64,000 bases of DNA from Equibacterium sp963662035 (GCA_963662035.1 CAVLDO010000001.1:115944-179943), one strand, 5' to 3'; counted from the first letter of the stretch, positions 28,668 through 36,309 are shown. Numbers and translations are program-made. The notes: generated by a model not told the origin, from the sequence alone.

Positions 28668-29112
28668 AGCGTTCTCTCTCCCTCAGCAGGTCCTTTTCTT
28701 TGATGGCCTCGCGCTTGTCGAACTCCTTCTTGCCGCGTGCAAGGGCTATCTCCAGCTTGGCATAGCCGTGTTCGTTGATGAACATCTTGACGGTGACAAT
28801 CGTCAGCCCCTTCTCCTTGACGGCGCGCTGCAGACGGCGCAGTTCGCGGGCGTTGAGCAGCAGCTTGCGGTCCCGTCTGGGATCGTGGCGGTTGAAGCTG
28901 CCCCACCAATATTCGGAGATGTTCATATTGCGCACAAACAATTCGCCGCCCACGAAATAGCAGTAGCTGTCGGCAAGGGAGGCCTTGCCGGCGCGGATGG
29001 ACTTTATCTCGGTGCCGCACAGCACTATGCCGGCGACAAACTTCTCCACGAACTCATAGTCGAAAGAAGCCCGCTTGTTTTTGATTACTACCGAACTTTT
29101 GGCCTTTGGCAT
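28663..29112 (-). CDS. smpB: SsrA-binding protein SmpB
   Basis: The tmRNA partner in trans-translation rescue of stalled ribosomes. The 149-aa protein has the OB-fold core with NKRASFDYEFVEKFVAGIVL and GTEIKSIRAGKASLADSY (residues 12-46), ISEYWWGSFNRHDPRRDRKLLL, and the basic C-terminal tail KKEFDKREAIKEKDLLRER that enters the decoding centre. No ssrA gene is found in this window. It starts 3 bp after the BACON lipoprotein gene and is probably co-transcribed with it. Confidence 0.96.
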   Translation of the reverse strand: MPKAKSSVVIKNKRASFDYEFVEKFVAGIVLCGTEIKSIRAGKASLADSYCYFVGGELFVRNMNISEYWWGSFNRHDPRRDRKLLLNARELRRLQRAVKEKGLTIVTVKMFINEHGYAKLEIALARGKKEFDKREAIKEKDLLRERERY

Positions 29113-29115
29113 ACC

Positions 29116-29979
29116 CTATCGCTTGTTTGTGACCTGGATATTGGTTACGAGCACGCGGCTCAAATTGGTGGAGTCGTAGTGGCGGAAGGCCAGACATATT
29201 GTAACCCCCTTGAAATCGTCCAGGCAGTATTCGTGATGCGTGAACTCGGAAGAGCTTGTGGTGACCTCCTCGCAGATTTTTTTGCCGAAGTAGAGGGAGC
29301 CTCCGGCGATGGTGCCGATCCACACCTCGTACTTGTCGCCGAGATATTTTTCAGCCGATGCGCTGCTCTTGACGTCCCACTTGGCATAAAAGCCCTCCGA
29401 AGGGACTTCGAACAGGGGAGTCGCCATCACATTGTCGGGAGAGAGGACTTTGCCGAGATATTCGTCGTAAGACTCCGAGTAGGCGTAGGTCTGCTCCTGA
29501 GAGTCGCGGCAGCAGCGCCAGCCGTAGCCGTCGCCGTCATTGTCTATGGTGTTCCAGCCAGAGGGGAGGTCGTCCTCCACCAGCAGGGTGGACCTGTTGA
29601 AATTCTCGTTCAAAAGATACACGATTTCCGGCTCCTGGGTCACTGTGAGCGCCAGGGTCGCCTTGCCGGCGGCGATTATCACCTCCTCCGTGCGGTAGGC
29701 ATAGCTCTTGTTGGCCGCAAGTTTCAGCTTTAGGGTCAGAGCCTCGCCGGACGAGCCCTTACGGGTCTCGATGTCTATCCAGTCGGCCGCCGTGGAGACC
29801 TTCCAGCTGCGGTTGCAGTCAAACTGTATGTTCACATACTGCTTGTCGCTGGTGTATGTTGTCGTGGCCTGTCCGGGATCGGTCAGCTCCAGCGTAGTAT
29901 TTTCCAAAGAGGGCTCGCAGGCCACAAAAAAAAGCAGTGCCGCAACAAAGAGCACCGGCCGCAACATTGTCTTAATCAT
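29116..29979 (-). CDS. BACON-domain lipoprotein with adhesin/choice-of-anchor-like C-terminus
   Basis: A 287-aa lipoprotein with signal peptide ending at LFFVAC. Residues about 28-115 look like a BACON domain, with the FDCNRSWKVSTAADWIDIE pattern and a closing LALTVTQEPE strand. Residues about 120-287 (LLNENFNRSTLLVEDDLPSG, NTIDNDGDGYGW, KVLSPDNVMATPLFEVPSEG) resemble the choice-of-anchor J / cleaved-adhesin beta-sandwich. Such domains usually bind glycans or proteins at the cell surface. No enzymatic motif is seen. Its promoter is divergent from miaA, and smpB follows in the same unit. Confidence 0.75.
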   Translation of the reverse strand: MIKTMLRPVLFVAALLFFVACEPSLENTTLELTDPGQATTTYTSDKQYVNIQFDCNRSWKVSTAADWIDIETRKGSSGEALTLKLKLAANKSYAYRTEEVIIAAGKATLALTVTQEPEIVYLLNENFNRSTLLVEDDLPSGWNTIDNDGDGYGWRCCRDSQEQTYAYSESYDEYLGKVLSPDNVMATPLFEVPSEGFYAKWDVKSSASAEKYLGDKYEVWIGTIAGGSLYFGKKICEEVTTSSSEFTHHEYCLDDFKGVTICLAFRHYDSTNLSRVLVTNIQVTNKR

Positions 29980-30000
29980 TGATCTGAACTATTTTGTCTG

Positions 30001-30008
30001 CAAATATA
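30001..30008 (-). promoter_or_regulatory. -7 box for the BACON lipoprotein-smpB unit
   Basis: TATATTTG on the minus strand lies 21 nt upstream of the ATG at 29979. It is 12 bp from the opposing miaA -7 box, so the two promoters overlap. Confidence 0.55.
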
Positions 30009-30020
30009 TGACAAAAATCA

Positions 30021-30028
30021 TACCTTTG
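30021..30028 (+). promoter_or_regulatory. -7 box of miaA, implying a leaderless GTG-initiated mRNA
   Basis: TACCTTTG is an exact TAnnTTTG match, with TCTG at 29997-30000 (20 bp upstream) as a possible -33. The miaA GTG begins only 4 nt after the box. Confidence 0.65.
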
Positions 30029-30032
30029 CCCC

Positions 30033-30899
30033 GTGTACGAAGAATATGACATAGTGTGCGTTCTGGGACCGACGGCAAGCGGCAAGACCCGCTATGCGGT
30101 GGACTTGGCCCGCCGTATGGGGGCGGAAATCCTCTCCGCCGACTCCCGGCAGGTTTACCGGGGGATGGACATCGGCACCGGCAAGGACCTCTGCGAATAC
30201 GCCGAAGTGCCCTACCACCTGATAGACATCGCCGACGCAGGTGAGAAATATGACATCTTCCGCTACCAGCGGGACTTCGAGCAGGCCTACCGGGATATCT
30301 GCAGCCGCGGCCATCGCGCCATTCTCTGCGGCGGGAGCGGACTTTACATAGAAGCGGCGTGCTGCGGCTACAACCTGCCCGACGTCCCAGGGAATCCGCA
30401 GCTGCGCGCCGAGCTTGAACAGCACAGCGACGAGGAGCTCATCGCCCGCCTGGCCAGCCTCAAAAAGCTGCACAACACCACCGACTACGACACCCGCAGG
30501 CGCCTGATCCGCGCCCTGGAAATCGCCATATACGAGCAGGAGCACCCGGTGGAGCGGAGCGCCTTCCTGCCCAAGAAAACCAAGTTCATAGGGATGAACG
30601 TCTGCCGCGAAGAGCGGCGCGAACGCATCGAGCGCCGCCTGCAGGAGCGCCTGCAAGAGGGGATGGTAGACGAAATAAAAGCTCTCCTGGAGAGCGGGGT
30701 GTCTCCAAAAGAGCTTATATATTACGGCCTCGAATACAAATTCGTCACCCGGTACATAATAGGGGAAATCACATATCAGCAGATGTATGACTCGCTCCTG
30801 GTCGCCATCCGGCAGTTCGCCAAGCGGCAGATGACCTGGTTCCGGGGTATGGAACGGCGCGGTATCGAAATCGAATGGGTAGACCCTATACGGTCATAA
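30033..30899 (+). CDS. miaA: tRNA dimethylallyltransferase
   Basis: It adds the isopentenyl group to A37 of tRNAs reading UNN codons. The P-loop GPTASGKTRYAVDLA lies at residues 11-25, followed by the ILSADSRQVYRGMDIGTGK substrate motif and HLIDIADAGEKYDIFRYQ. The C-terminal region has FAKRQMTWFRGME. At 288 aa it is slightly shorter than most. The start is GTG at 30033, because the P-loop follows within 11 residues and no later start is possible. The gene's last 14 bases overlap the 3' end of frr on the other strand. Confidence 0.95.
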   Translation: MYEEYDIVCVLGPTASGKTRYAVDLARRMGAEILSADSRQVYRGMDIGTGKDLCEYAEVPYHLIDIADAGEKYDIFRYQRDFEQAYRDICSRGHRAILCGGSGLYIEAACCGYNLPDVPGNPQLRAELEQHSDEELIARLASLKKLHNTTDYDTRRRLIRALEIAIYEQEHPVERSAFLPKKTKFIGMNVCREERRERIERRLQERLQEGMVDEIKALLESGVSPKELIYYGLEYKFVTRYIIGEITYQQMYDSLLVAIRQFAKRQMTWFRGMERRGIEIEWVDPIRS

Positions 30900-31449
30900 T
30901 CTCCTTCTCCTTGCTGTCCAGAATCTCCTCCACCTTCTTCACGAATTTGTCGGTGGCCTTCTGAACCTTGTCCTCGTTGTCCTTCTCCACATCCTCGGAG
31001 AGACCGTCCTTCTGCAGTTTTTTGAGCGCCTCCATAGCGTCGCGGCGGGCATTGCGGATGCTCACCCTGGCAATCTCGCCGGCGGCCTTGGACTTCTTTA
31101 CCAGTTCGCGGCGGCGCTCTTCGGTGAGGGCGGGGATGTTGATGCGGATCACTTCGCCGTTGTTCTGGGGGGTGAAGCCCAGATTGGCGTCCATTATCGC
31201 CTTTTCAATGGCGTGGATCATGCTCTTGTCCCAGGGCTGGATAAGCATTGTCTTGGCGTCGGGGGTGGTGATGTTGGACATCTGCGGCAGCGGAGTAGCG
31301 GCTCCGTAGTAGTTCACCATCACAGAGCCCAGCACATCGGGATTGGCCTTGCCTGCGCGCAGGGTGGCCATTTCTTCTTGAAGATGCGACAGGGCATCCT
31401 CCATCTTGAGCTCGGAAAATTCGAGCAGTTCTTTGGCTCTTTCTATCAT
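30886..31449 (-). CDS. frr: Ribosome recycling factor
   Basis: It splits post-termination ribosomes with EF-G. The 187-aa helical protein shows the standard pattern MEDALSHLQEEMATLRAGKANPDVL, YYGAATPLPQMSNITTPDA, PWDKSMIHAIEKAIMDANLG, and PALTEERRRELVKKSKAAGE. The gene lies 21 bp downstream of pyrH, the classical pyrH-frr pairing, and its end overlaps miaA tail to tail. Confidence 0.97.
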   Translation of the reverse strand: MIERAKELLEFSELKMEDALSHLQEEMATLRAGKANPDVLGSVMVNYYGAATPLPQMSNITTPDAKTMLIQPWDKSMIHAIEKAIMDANLGFTPQNNGEVIRINIPALTEERRRELVKKSKAAGEIARVSIRNARRDAMEALKKLQKDGLSEDVEKDNEDKVQKATDKFVKKVEEILDSKEKEIMTV

Positions 31450-31470
31450 AGTATTTATCTCTGGTTTACT

Positions 31471-32184
31471 TTATCCGTTGTTGACCACGGTGCCGAGGCT
31501 GCTCTCGCCGGAGGCGATGCGCTCCAGGGTCCCCTCGCAGTTCATATCGAACACTATGACGGGGATGTCGTTTTCGCGGCAGAGGGTGAATGCCGTGGCA
31601 TCCATCACCTTGAGGTTGTCGGCCACCGCCTTCTCAAAGGTGAGGGTCTCGTAGCGCTTTGCGCCGGGGTTCTTCTTGGGGTCGCTGTCGTACACTCCGT
31701 CAACCTTGGTCCCCTTGAGCAGAGCGTCGGCCCCTATCTCGCAGGCGCGCAGCGCGGCAGCCGAGTCGGTGGTGAAGAAAGGGTTGCCCGTGCCGCCTGC
31801 AATCAGGACCACTGCGCCGCGCTCCATAAGGCGCACCGCCTCGTCCCGCACATAATAGCGGCACATCGGCTCCATCTTGGTGCTGGAGAAGACTTCCGCC
31901 TCCACTCCCGCCGACCTGAGACACATCGAGAGTCCTATGGAATTTATCACCGTGGCCAGCATACCCATCTGGTCGCCGTGGACGCGGTCGAATCCGGAGC
32001 CGGCGCCGGCAAGGCCGCGGAAAATGTTGCCTCCGCCCACTACTATCGCCACCTGCGTGCCGCTTTTGGCCACCGAGGCAATCTGGCGGGCAAACAGCGC
32101 CATAGTGTCGCCGTTGAGTCCCTTGCCAGAGGCGCCGGCAAGCGCTTCGCCGCTCAATTTAAGAAGAATCCTGTTGTATCTCAT
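31471..32184 (-). CDS. pyrH: UMP kinase
   Basis: It phosphorylates UMP to UDP. The amino-acid kinase fold begins YNRILLKLSGEALAG, followed by VVGGGNIFRGLAG, MGMLATVINSI and a C-terminal TVVNNG end; 237 aa. I use the ATG at 32184 (MRYNRILLK). A longer in-frame reading back to 32487 runs antisense through the sdhC start region and has no family support. Transcription probably begins at the minus-strand box at 32231-32238, divergent from sdhC. Confidence 0.95.
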   Translation of the reverse strand: MRYNRILLKLSGEALAGASGKGLNGDTMALFARQIASVAKSGTQVAIVVGGGNIFRGLAGAGSGFDRVHGDQMGMLATVINSIGLSMCLRSAGVEAEVFSSTKMEPMCRYYVRDEAVRLMERGAVVLIAGGTGNPFFTTDSAAALRACEIGADALLKGTKVDGVYDSDPKKNPGAKRYETLTFEKAVADNLKVMDATAFTLCRENDIPVIVFDMNCEGTLERIASGESSLGTVVNNG

Positions 32185-32230
32185 ATTGTATAAATAGAGC
32201 CGGAGATGACTTTCGCCAGCATAATTCAAA

Positions 32231-32261
32231 CAAAAATATTCAAAGATTATGTTATTTACAA
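32231..32261 (-). promoter_or_regulatory. Promoter of pyrH-frr
   Basis: On the minus strand TTGT (32261-32258), 19 bp, TATTTTTG (32238-32231), giving a leader of about 43 nt. It interleaves with the divergent sdhC region. Confidence 0.5.
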
Positions 32262-32270
32262 CTTTAGGTT

Positions 32271-32278
32271 TAACTTTG
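32271..32278 (+). promoter_or_regulatory. -7 box for sdhC
   Basis: TAACTTTG fits TAnnTTTG and lies 36 nt before the sdhC ATG. The -33 is weak (TATG at 32248-32251). Confidence 0.5.
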
Positions 32279-32314
32279 CACCGTTCAACCGAAAAAAGAA
32301 AACAACATAAAACT

Positions 32315-32983
32315 ATGGCGAAACTCTTCTCTTCTTCTATCGGCAAAAAGCTCATCATGAGCGTGTCCGGACTGTTTATGATTCTCTTTTTGACTATGCA
32401 CATGGCGCTCAATTTCACCAGCGTGTTCAGTGCGGAGGCATTTGAGAAGGTGTGCGAATTCATGGCACTCCCCGTTGTGACCATCATGGTCCCGATTCTG
32501 GCAGCCGGCTTCCTTTTCCATATCGTTTACGCATTCATCATCACCGCCACCAACCTCAAGGCGCGCGGCGGTGTCAAGAGATATGAAGTCTCCAACAAGG
32601 CGGTCACCGACTCCTGGGCAGCCAAGAATATGATTTGGCTGGGCATCATCGTGCTCATCGGATTGGGCCTGCACCTGACCCACTTCTGGTCCAAGATGCA
32701 GCTGGCCGACCTGACGGGCGGCACCGCCGCAGACCCCAACGCCCTGCTGGGCACCGTGTTCGGCAGCTGGGGCCTCACCATTGTATATCTGATTTGGTTC
32801 TTCGCCATTTGGATGCACCTCACCCACGGCTTCTGGAGCGCTTTCCAGACCATCGGCTGGAGCAACAACGCCTGGCAGAAACGCACCAAAGTCATCGGCA
32901 TCGTGATTGTCTCAATCATTATGCTGGGCTTTGCCGTCGTAGCTCTGGCAGCCTGCCTCAAGGCTCACGGCATCATCGGCTAA
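32315..32983 (+). CDS. sdhC: Succinate dehydrogenase/fumarate reductase cytochrome b subunit
   Basis: This is the membrane anchor of a Bacteroidota-type (class B) complex II. The 222-aa protein has five hydrophobic helices and His residues suited to dihaem ligation (MHMALNF, LFHIVYAF, LGLHLTHFW, WMHLTHGFW). The start at 32315 (MAKLFSSSIGKKLIMSVSG) is typical; a longer in-frame reading from 32249 would run through the promoter. The flavoprotein and iron-sulfur subunit genes, usually directly downstream, are absent here: hemW comes next on the other strand, 5 bp away. The gene also holds four of the window's 29 CATG sites. Confidence 0.92.
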   Translation: MAKLFSSSIGKKLIMSVSGLFMILFLTMHMALNFTSVFSAEAFEKVCEFMALPVVTIMVPILAAGFLFHIVYAFIITATNLKARGGVKRYEVSNKAVTDSWAAKNMIWLGIIVLIGLGLHLTHFWSKMQLADLTGGTAADPNALLGTVFGSWGLTIVYLIWFFAIWMHLTHGFWSAFQTIGWSNNAWQKRTKVIGIVIVSIIMLGFAVVALAACLKAHGIIG

Positions 32984-32988
32984 TCATC

Positions 32989-34074
32989 CTATTTGAGAAA
33001 ACTCTCTATTATAGAGTCACATATAAACAGCTTGCTGCGGGGGATGCGGAGACGCTCCCCCGCTTCTTGTAATACCCCGCCGGCTGGCACCAGCCCCTTT
33101 TCCACGCCGCGCACGGTGCGCAGCCCCAGCATTACCCGCTCGTTGTAGATTTCCCTCTCTCCCAGCCTTTCACTGCCCTCCGAGGGCAGAGAGCCCCCCT
33201 CCAGCGCCGCGCAGTAGCGTTCCACCGAGTCGGGGTTCCAGGAGCGGAAATCACTGCCGTTGAACGAATGGGCGGCCGCCCCAAGCCCGAGATAAGGCTC
33301 GCGGGCCCAATAGGCACTGTTATGGCGCGAATAAAAGCCGGGGCGGGCGAAGTTCGAGATTTCGTACTGCAGGTAACCGGCCGCCTCGAGCGTGTCCTGC
33401 AGCAGGGCATACTGCTGTGCACAGAGCTCCTCATCAGGCTCGCTGTAGCGCCCGTTTTCAGCAAGACGGCCGAGAGCGCTCCCGTCGTCTATGCTCATCT
33501 GATAGGCAGAAATGTGTTCAGGCGCAAGGGCCACCGCCTCCCGCAGATTGTATTTCCACTGCTGCGCGGAGAGACTTCCATAGCCGAAAATCAAGTCTAT
33601 GGAGATGTTTTCGAAGCCCGCAGAGCGCAGGATGCCGAATGCTTCGCGCGCCTGCGCGGCATTGTGGCGGCGATTCATCCACTTCAGGTGGCTGTCGCAG
33701 AACGACTGCACCCCCATACTGATGCGGCCGGCCCCGCATTTGCGGTAGAATGCCGCCAGATGTGGCTGCTGTACGATGTCTTCCGGATTCACCTCAATGG
33801 TGAACTCTTCAAGCGCGCAGAGGTCGAAGTTTTCGCGCAGGGCGGCGCATACGGCGCCAAGCTCCCCGCGCGTGAGCAGAGACGGGGTTCCGCCCCCGAA
33901 ATAGAGGGTCCTGACCCGATCCGCCGGGGTAAAAAAAGAGCGTCGCAGCGCAATCTCGCGCCGCAACGCCTCTATGTATCTGGTGTGCCCGCCGGCGGGG
34001 CACAACTCGGAGTAGAATCCGCAATAAGTGCAGAATGAGGCACAGAACGGGATATGGACGTATATCCCCGCCAA
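32989..34074 (-). CDS. hemW: Radical SAM haem chaperone HemW (HemN-like)
   Basis: A radical SAM protein of 361 aa. The 4Fe-4S motif CASFCTYC lies at residues 11-18, preceded by the HemW-type YVHIPFC. YFGGGTPSLL and SMGVQSF follow, then SIDLIFGYGSL and EHISAYQMSIDDGSALG, all typical of HemN/HemW. The short length and the absence of the extra HemN N-terminal segment favour HemW, a haem chaperone, over coproporphyrinogen dehydrogenase. It begins 1 bp after the coiled-coil protein gene. Confidence 0.9.
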   Translation of the reverse strand: MAGIYVHIPFCASFCTYCGFYSELCPAGGHTRYIEALRREIALRRSFFTPADRVRTLYFGGGTPSLLTRGELGAVCAALRENFDLCALEEFTIEVNPEDIVQQPHLAAFYRKCGAGRISMGVQSFCDSHLKWMNRRHNAAQAREAFGILRSAGFENISIDLIFGYGSLSAQQWKYNLREAVALAPEHISAYQMSIDDGSALGRLAENGRYSEPDEELCAQQYALLQDTLEAAGYLQYEISNFARPGFYSRHNSAYWAREPYLGLGAAAHSFNGSDFRSWNPDSVERYCAALEGGSLPSEGSERLGEREIYNERVMLGLRTVRGVEKGLVPAGGVLQEAGERLRIPRSKLFICDSIIESFLK

Positions 34075-34075
34075 T

Positions 34076-34939
34076 TTACTTCAGGATAAGGTCGGCGCTG
34101 CCCAGAGGGCCGTCGGTGCTGTAAACATCCACGGAATAGGTTCCCTTGGTGTAGCTGTCGCCGGAGAAGTAGATGCTCATCTCCACCTCGCTGCCCTGAT
34201 AATCGACTTCGCGCGATGCGCTGCTTATCATCTCCTCGCCGCCGCTGGTGAACATACGCTGGTCGGAGGAGGTCATCAGTATGCCGTCGGGGCCCTTTAC
34301 GCGGATGTAAATCCTGCGGTAGCCCGACTTGGCTATGGAGTTCTCTATCAGCGTGAGGTCTGTGCGGAGTTTCACAACGCGGCTGCTGCGGTTGGTGACA
34401 TCGCCGCTGCCGTTGATGCCCACAAGGGCGATGCCGCGGGCCTTGAGCACGCTCCCCTTCTCCACCTGCTTCGCATACTGGTCGGTGGTGGTGCGCAGCT
34501 CGTCGTATTTGCGGCGGCTGGCATCGGCATCCTTCTTGGCCGCAGTGGCCTCTTCCCGCAGGGTGGTGTTGAGGTTGTTGAGAGAGTCTATCTGCACGAT
34601 GTAGTGCCTCATTATGGAACGCATCGTGCCCAGCTCATTCTCGTATTTGCGGATCTGGGCGCGGTTGGTGGCCTCGGTCTTCTTGAGTCGCTCGATCATC
34701 TGGTCCACCTTTTCGCGCTCCACGGCAAGGGAGTCGGTGAGCAGGGTGCTGTTGACATACAGCGAGTCGTAGTCGCTGCGCAGGGCCACCATCTGCTCGG
34801 TGAGGTCGGCCTTCTCCACCTTGAGCTGCGTTACTATTTTGCGGTTGTTGACCCAGATGGCCACGAGCACTATAAGCAGAATTGCCGCCAGCATACCCAG
34901 CGCGATTATTATTTTCCTTAACTTTTCAGCCTGTTCCAT
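34076..34939 (-). CDS. Membrane-anchored coiled-coil protein, unknown function
   Basis: The 287-aa protein has one N-terminal membrane helix (residues 8-30, IIIALGMLAAILLIVLVAIWV). A long coiled coil follows, from about 35 to 155 (QLKVEKADLTEQMVALRSDY to DASRRKYDELRTTTDQYAKQ). The C-terminal domain of about 125 residues is beta-rich (RVVKLRTDLTLIENSIAKSG, RIYIRVKGPDGIL, DYQGSEVEMSIYFSGDSYTKG). It resembles proteins seen widely in Bacteroidota without assigned function. It shares an operon with hemW and is driven from the symmetric promoter at 34958-34975. Confidence 0.7.
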   Translation of the reverse strand: MEQAEKLRKIIIALGMLAAILLIVLVAIWVNNRKIVTQLKVEKADLTEQMVALRSDYDSLYVNSTLLTDSLAVEREKVDQMIERLKKTEATNRAQIRKYENELGTMRSIMRHYIVQIDSLNNLNTTLREEATAAKKDADASRRKYDELRTTTDQYAKQVEKGSVLKARGIALVGINGSGDVTNRSSRVVKLRTDLTLIENSIAKSGYRRIYIRVKGPDGILMTSSDQRMFTSGGEEMISSASREVDYQGSEVEMSIYFSGDSYTKGTYSVDVYSTDGPLGSADLILK

Positions 34940-34957
34940 AATTTCAATATATAGTCA

Positions 34958-34965
34958 CAAAAATA
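34958..34965 (-). promoter_or_regulatory. -7 box of the coiled-coil/hemW unit
   Basis: TATTTTTG on the minus strand. It is one half of a near-palindrome with the opposing box at 34968-34975. Confidence 0.6.
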
Positions 34966-34967
34966 GT

Positions 34968-34975
34968 TATTTTTG
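34968..34975 (+). promoter_or_regulatory. -7 box of the small membrane protein/DUF2007 unit
   Basis: TATTTTTG on the plus strand, separated by 2 bp from an identical box on the other strand. It lies 29 nt ahead of the ATG at 35005. Confidence 0.6.
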
Positions 34976-35004
34976 CAATATACAATCCGTAAGCACCCGA
35001 TAAA

Positions 35005-35502
35005 ATGAAGTATCTCGTACGCTCTTTAAAGCAATTGCTCTACTTTGTTCTGATTTTCGTTGTCTGCGTGGCCATCGTGCTGCTGCTCAACCACCAGAGC
35101 ATATCGGCCGTGCCCCTGATGTTCCAGGAGGGGGCGCTGCTGCCGATCTGCCTTATCTTCGTGTTCTTTGCCGCCATCTACCCGCTGGTGGGCTACAGAA
35201 AGAGCCATATCGCGATGGACAGCGCCGAGAACTGGCCCGACTACCGCAAAATCATCCTCGAGGTGATGAAAAACGCCGGCTACAACATATCCAAAGAGAG
35301 CGAAACCTCCCTTAAGTTCCGCAGCGGCAGCACCGGAGTGCGCATCTCCCGCAAGTGGGAGGATGCCGTCACATTTGAGATTGATGCTTCAGACCCCGCC
35401 CGCGTGAATGTGGACGGCCCCGCCCGCGACACCCTCCGCTTTGTGGGCGACATCTATTATTGCTACCGCCAGAGCCACCCGCAAGAGGAGGAGCGGCAAT
35501 GA
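35005..35502 (+). CDS. Small two-helix membrane protein, unknown function
   Basis: A 165-aa protein with two membrane helices (about 10-28, LLYFVLIFVVCVAIVLLL, and 45-63, LLPICLIFVFFAAIYPLVG) and a soluble C-terminal domain of about 100 residues (EVMKNAGYNISKESETSLKF, VRISRKWEDAVTFEID). I do not recognise a named family. Its stop overlaps the next start (ATGA), so it is translationally coupled to the DUF2007 gene. Confidence 0.75.
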   Translation: MKYLVRSLKQLLYFVLIFVVCVAIVLLLNHQSISAVPLMFQEGALLPICLIFVFFAAIYPLVGYRKSHIAMDSAENWPDYRKIILEVMKNAGYNISKESETSLKFRSGSTGVRISRKWEDAVTFEIDASDPARVNVDGPARDTLRFVGDIYYCYRQSHPQEEERQ

Positions 35503-35711
35503 AAGTAGTGAAGCGCTATGCCGACCCCATGAAGGCGCATATAGACCGCTCTCTGCTCGAGAGCGAGGGGATAGTGTGCGAAGTGCTGGGCGAGAATTCG
35601 ATATACAGCGGTCTGGCCCCGGCCGCCTGCTTTTCCATAGAGCTTGTTGCAGCCGACGAAGACTACGAGCGGGCGAAGAATCTCCTGTCAGCCTCGCAGA
35701 GCGCCGAGTAG
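35499..35711 (+). CDS. DUF2007 (putative signal transducing) small protein
   Basis: A 70-aa protein matching the DUF2007 pattern: KRYADPMKAHIDRSLLESEGI, a short variable part, then ELVAADEDYERAKNLL. The start is the ATG at 35499 that overlaps the previous stop. Its last 49 bases overlap the 3' end of the convergent DUF3109 gene. Confidence 0.78.
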   Translation: MKVVKRYADPMKAHIDRSLLESEGIVCEVLGENSIYSGLAPAACFSIELVAADEDYERAKNLLSASQSAE

Positions 35712-36292
35712 AAATCCTCCCCGAAGGCGGCCTCGATGGGCCCTTTCAGAAACTCATACACCTTGATTTGCTCGCGGCGCCCCTTTTCGAACGCCTCGCG
35801 GCAGAGCTCCCAGCGGTGCAGGTTCAAACCCTTGCTGCCGTCGGAAAAATTCACCACACGGATCGGATACAGCCGGCAGGATATCGGCTTGCAGAAAGCG
35901 CACTTGCCCATTATGTGAGCCCTCTCCACCGCGCACAGGCAGCTGCCACTCTCGAAAAAGGCGTAGGCGCAGGGATTATCGGGGCATTCCTGCAGGATTT
36001 CAAGGCCCGCTGCCCGCCTTTGCCCGGCGCTCATCGGCATCAGCGGGGTCACCATATCGCCGTCGCCGTCAATCTCAAAGAAGCCGGTGCGAAGCACGGT
36101 CTCTGCGCCATAGGGTGTCATAATGGGTCTGCAGGCTTCCCAGGCGCGCTCCAACTCTTGCACCTCGGCCTCCTCCACGGGGGCGCCGCTTTCGCCCACC
36201 ACGCAGCAGGCACCCTTGCAGATGTCATAATCGCAAGCGAAATATTCTGTGAAAAGTTCGTCGGAAACTATTATGTCGTCTATCTGCAGCAT
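35663..36292 (-). CDS. DUF3109 cysteine-rich protein
   Basis: A 209-aa protein rich in Cys, with DICKGACCVVG near 24-34, CPDNPCAYAFFESGSCLCAVE near 103-123, and KCAFCKPISCRLYPIRV near 131-147. The spacing recalls YkgJ-type metal or iron-sulfur binding domains, and the whole matches DUF3109, a Bacteroidota-enriched family of unknown role. Its 3' end overlaps the DUF2007 gene by 49 nt. Its promoter is interleaved with that of the TPR gene. Confidence 0.82.
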   Translation of the reverse strand: MLQIDDIIVSDELFTEYFACDYDICKGACCVVGESGAPVEEAEVQELERAWEACRPIMTPYGAETVLRTGFFEIDGDGDMVTPLMPMSAGQRRAAGLEILQECPDNPCAYAFFESGSCLCAVERAHIMGKCAFCKPISCRLYPIRVVNFSDGSKGLNLHRWELCREAFEKGRREQIKVYEFLKGPIEAAFGEDFYSALCEADRRFFARS

Positions 36293-36309
36293 ATCGCAGG
36301 GCTTTGTTG

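Noticed and set aside
32185..32487. Longer N-terminus for pyrH
   Set aside because: The first residues match UMP kinase only from the ATG at 32184, and the extension would run antisense through the sdhC start and over the pyrH promoter.
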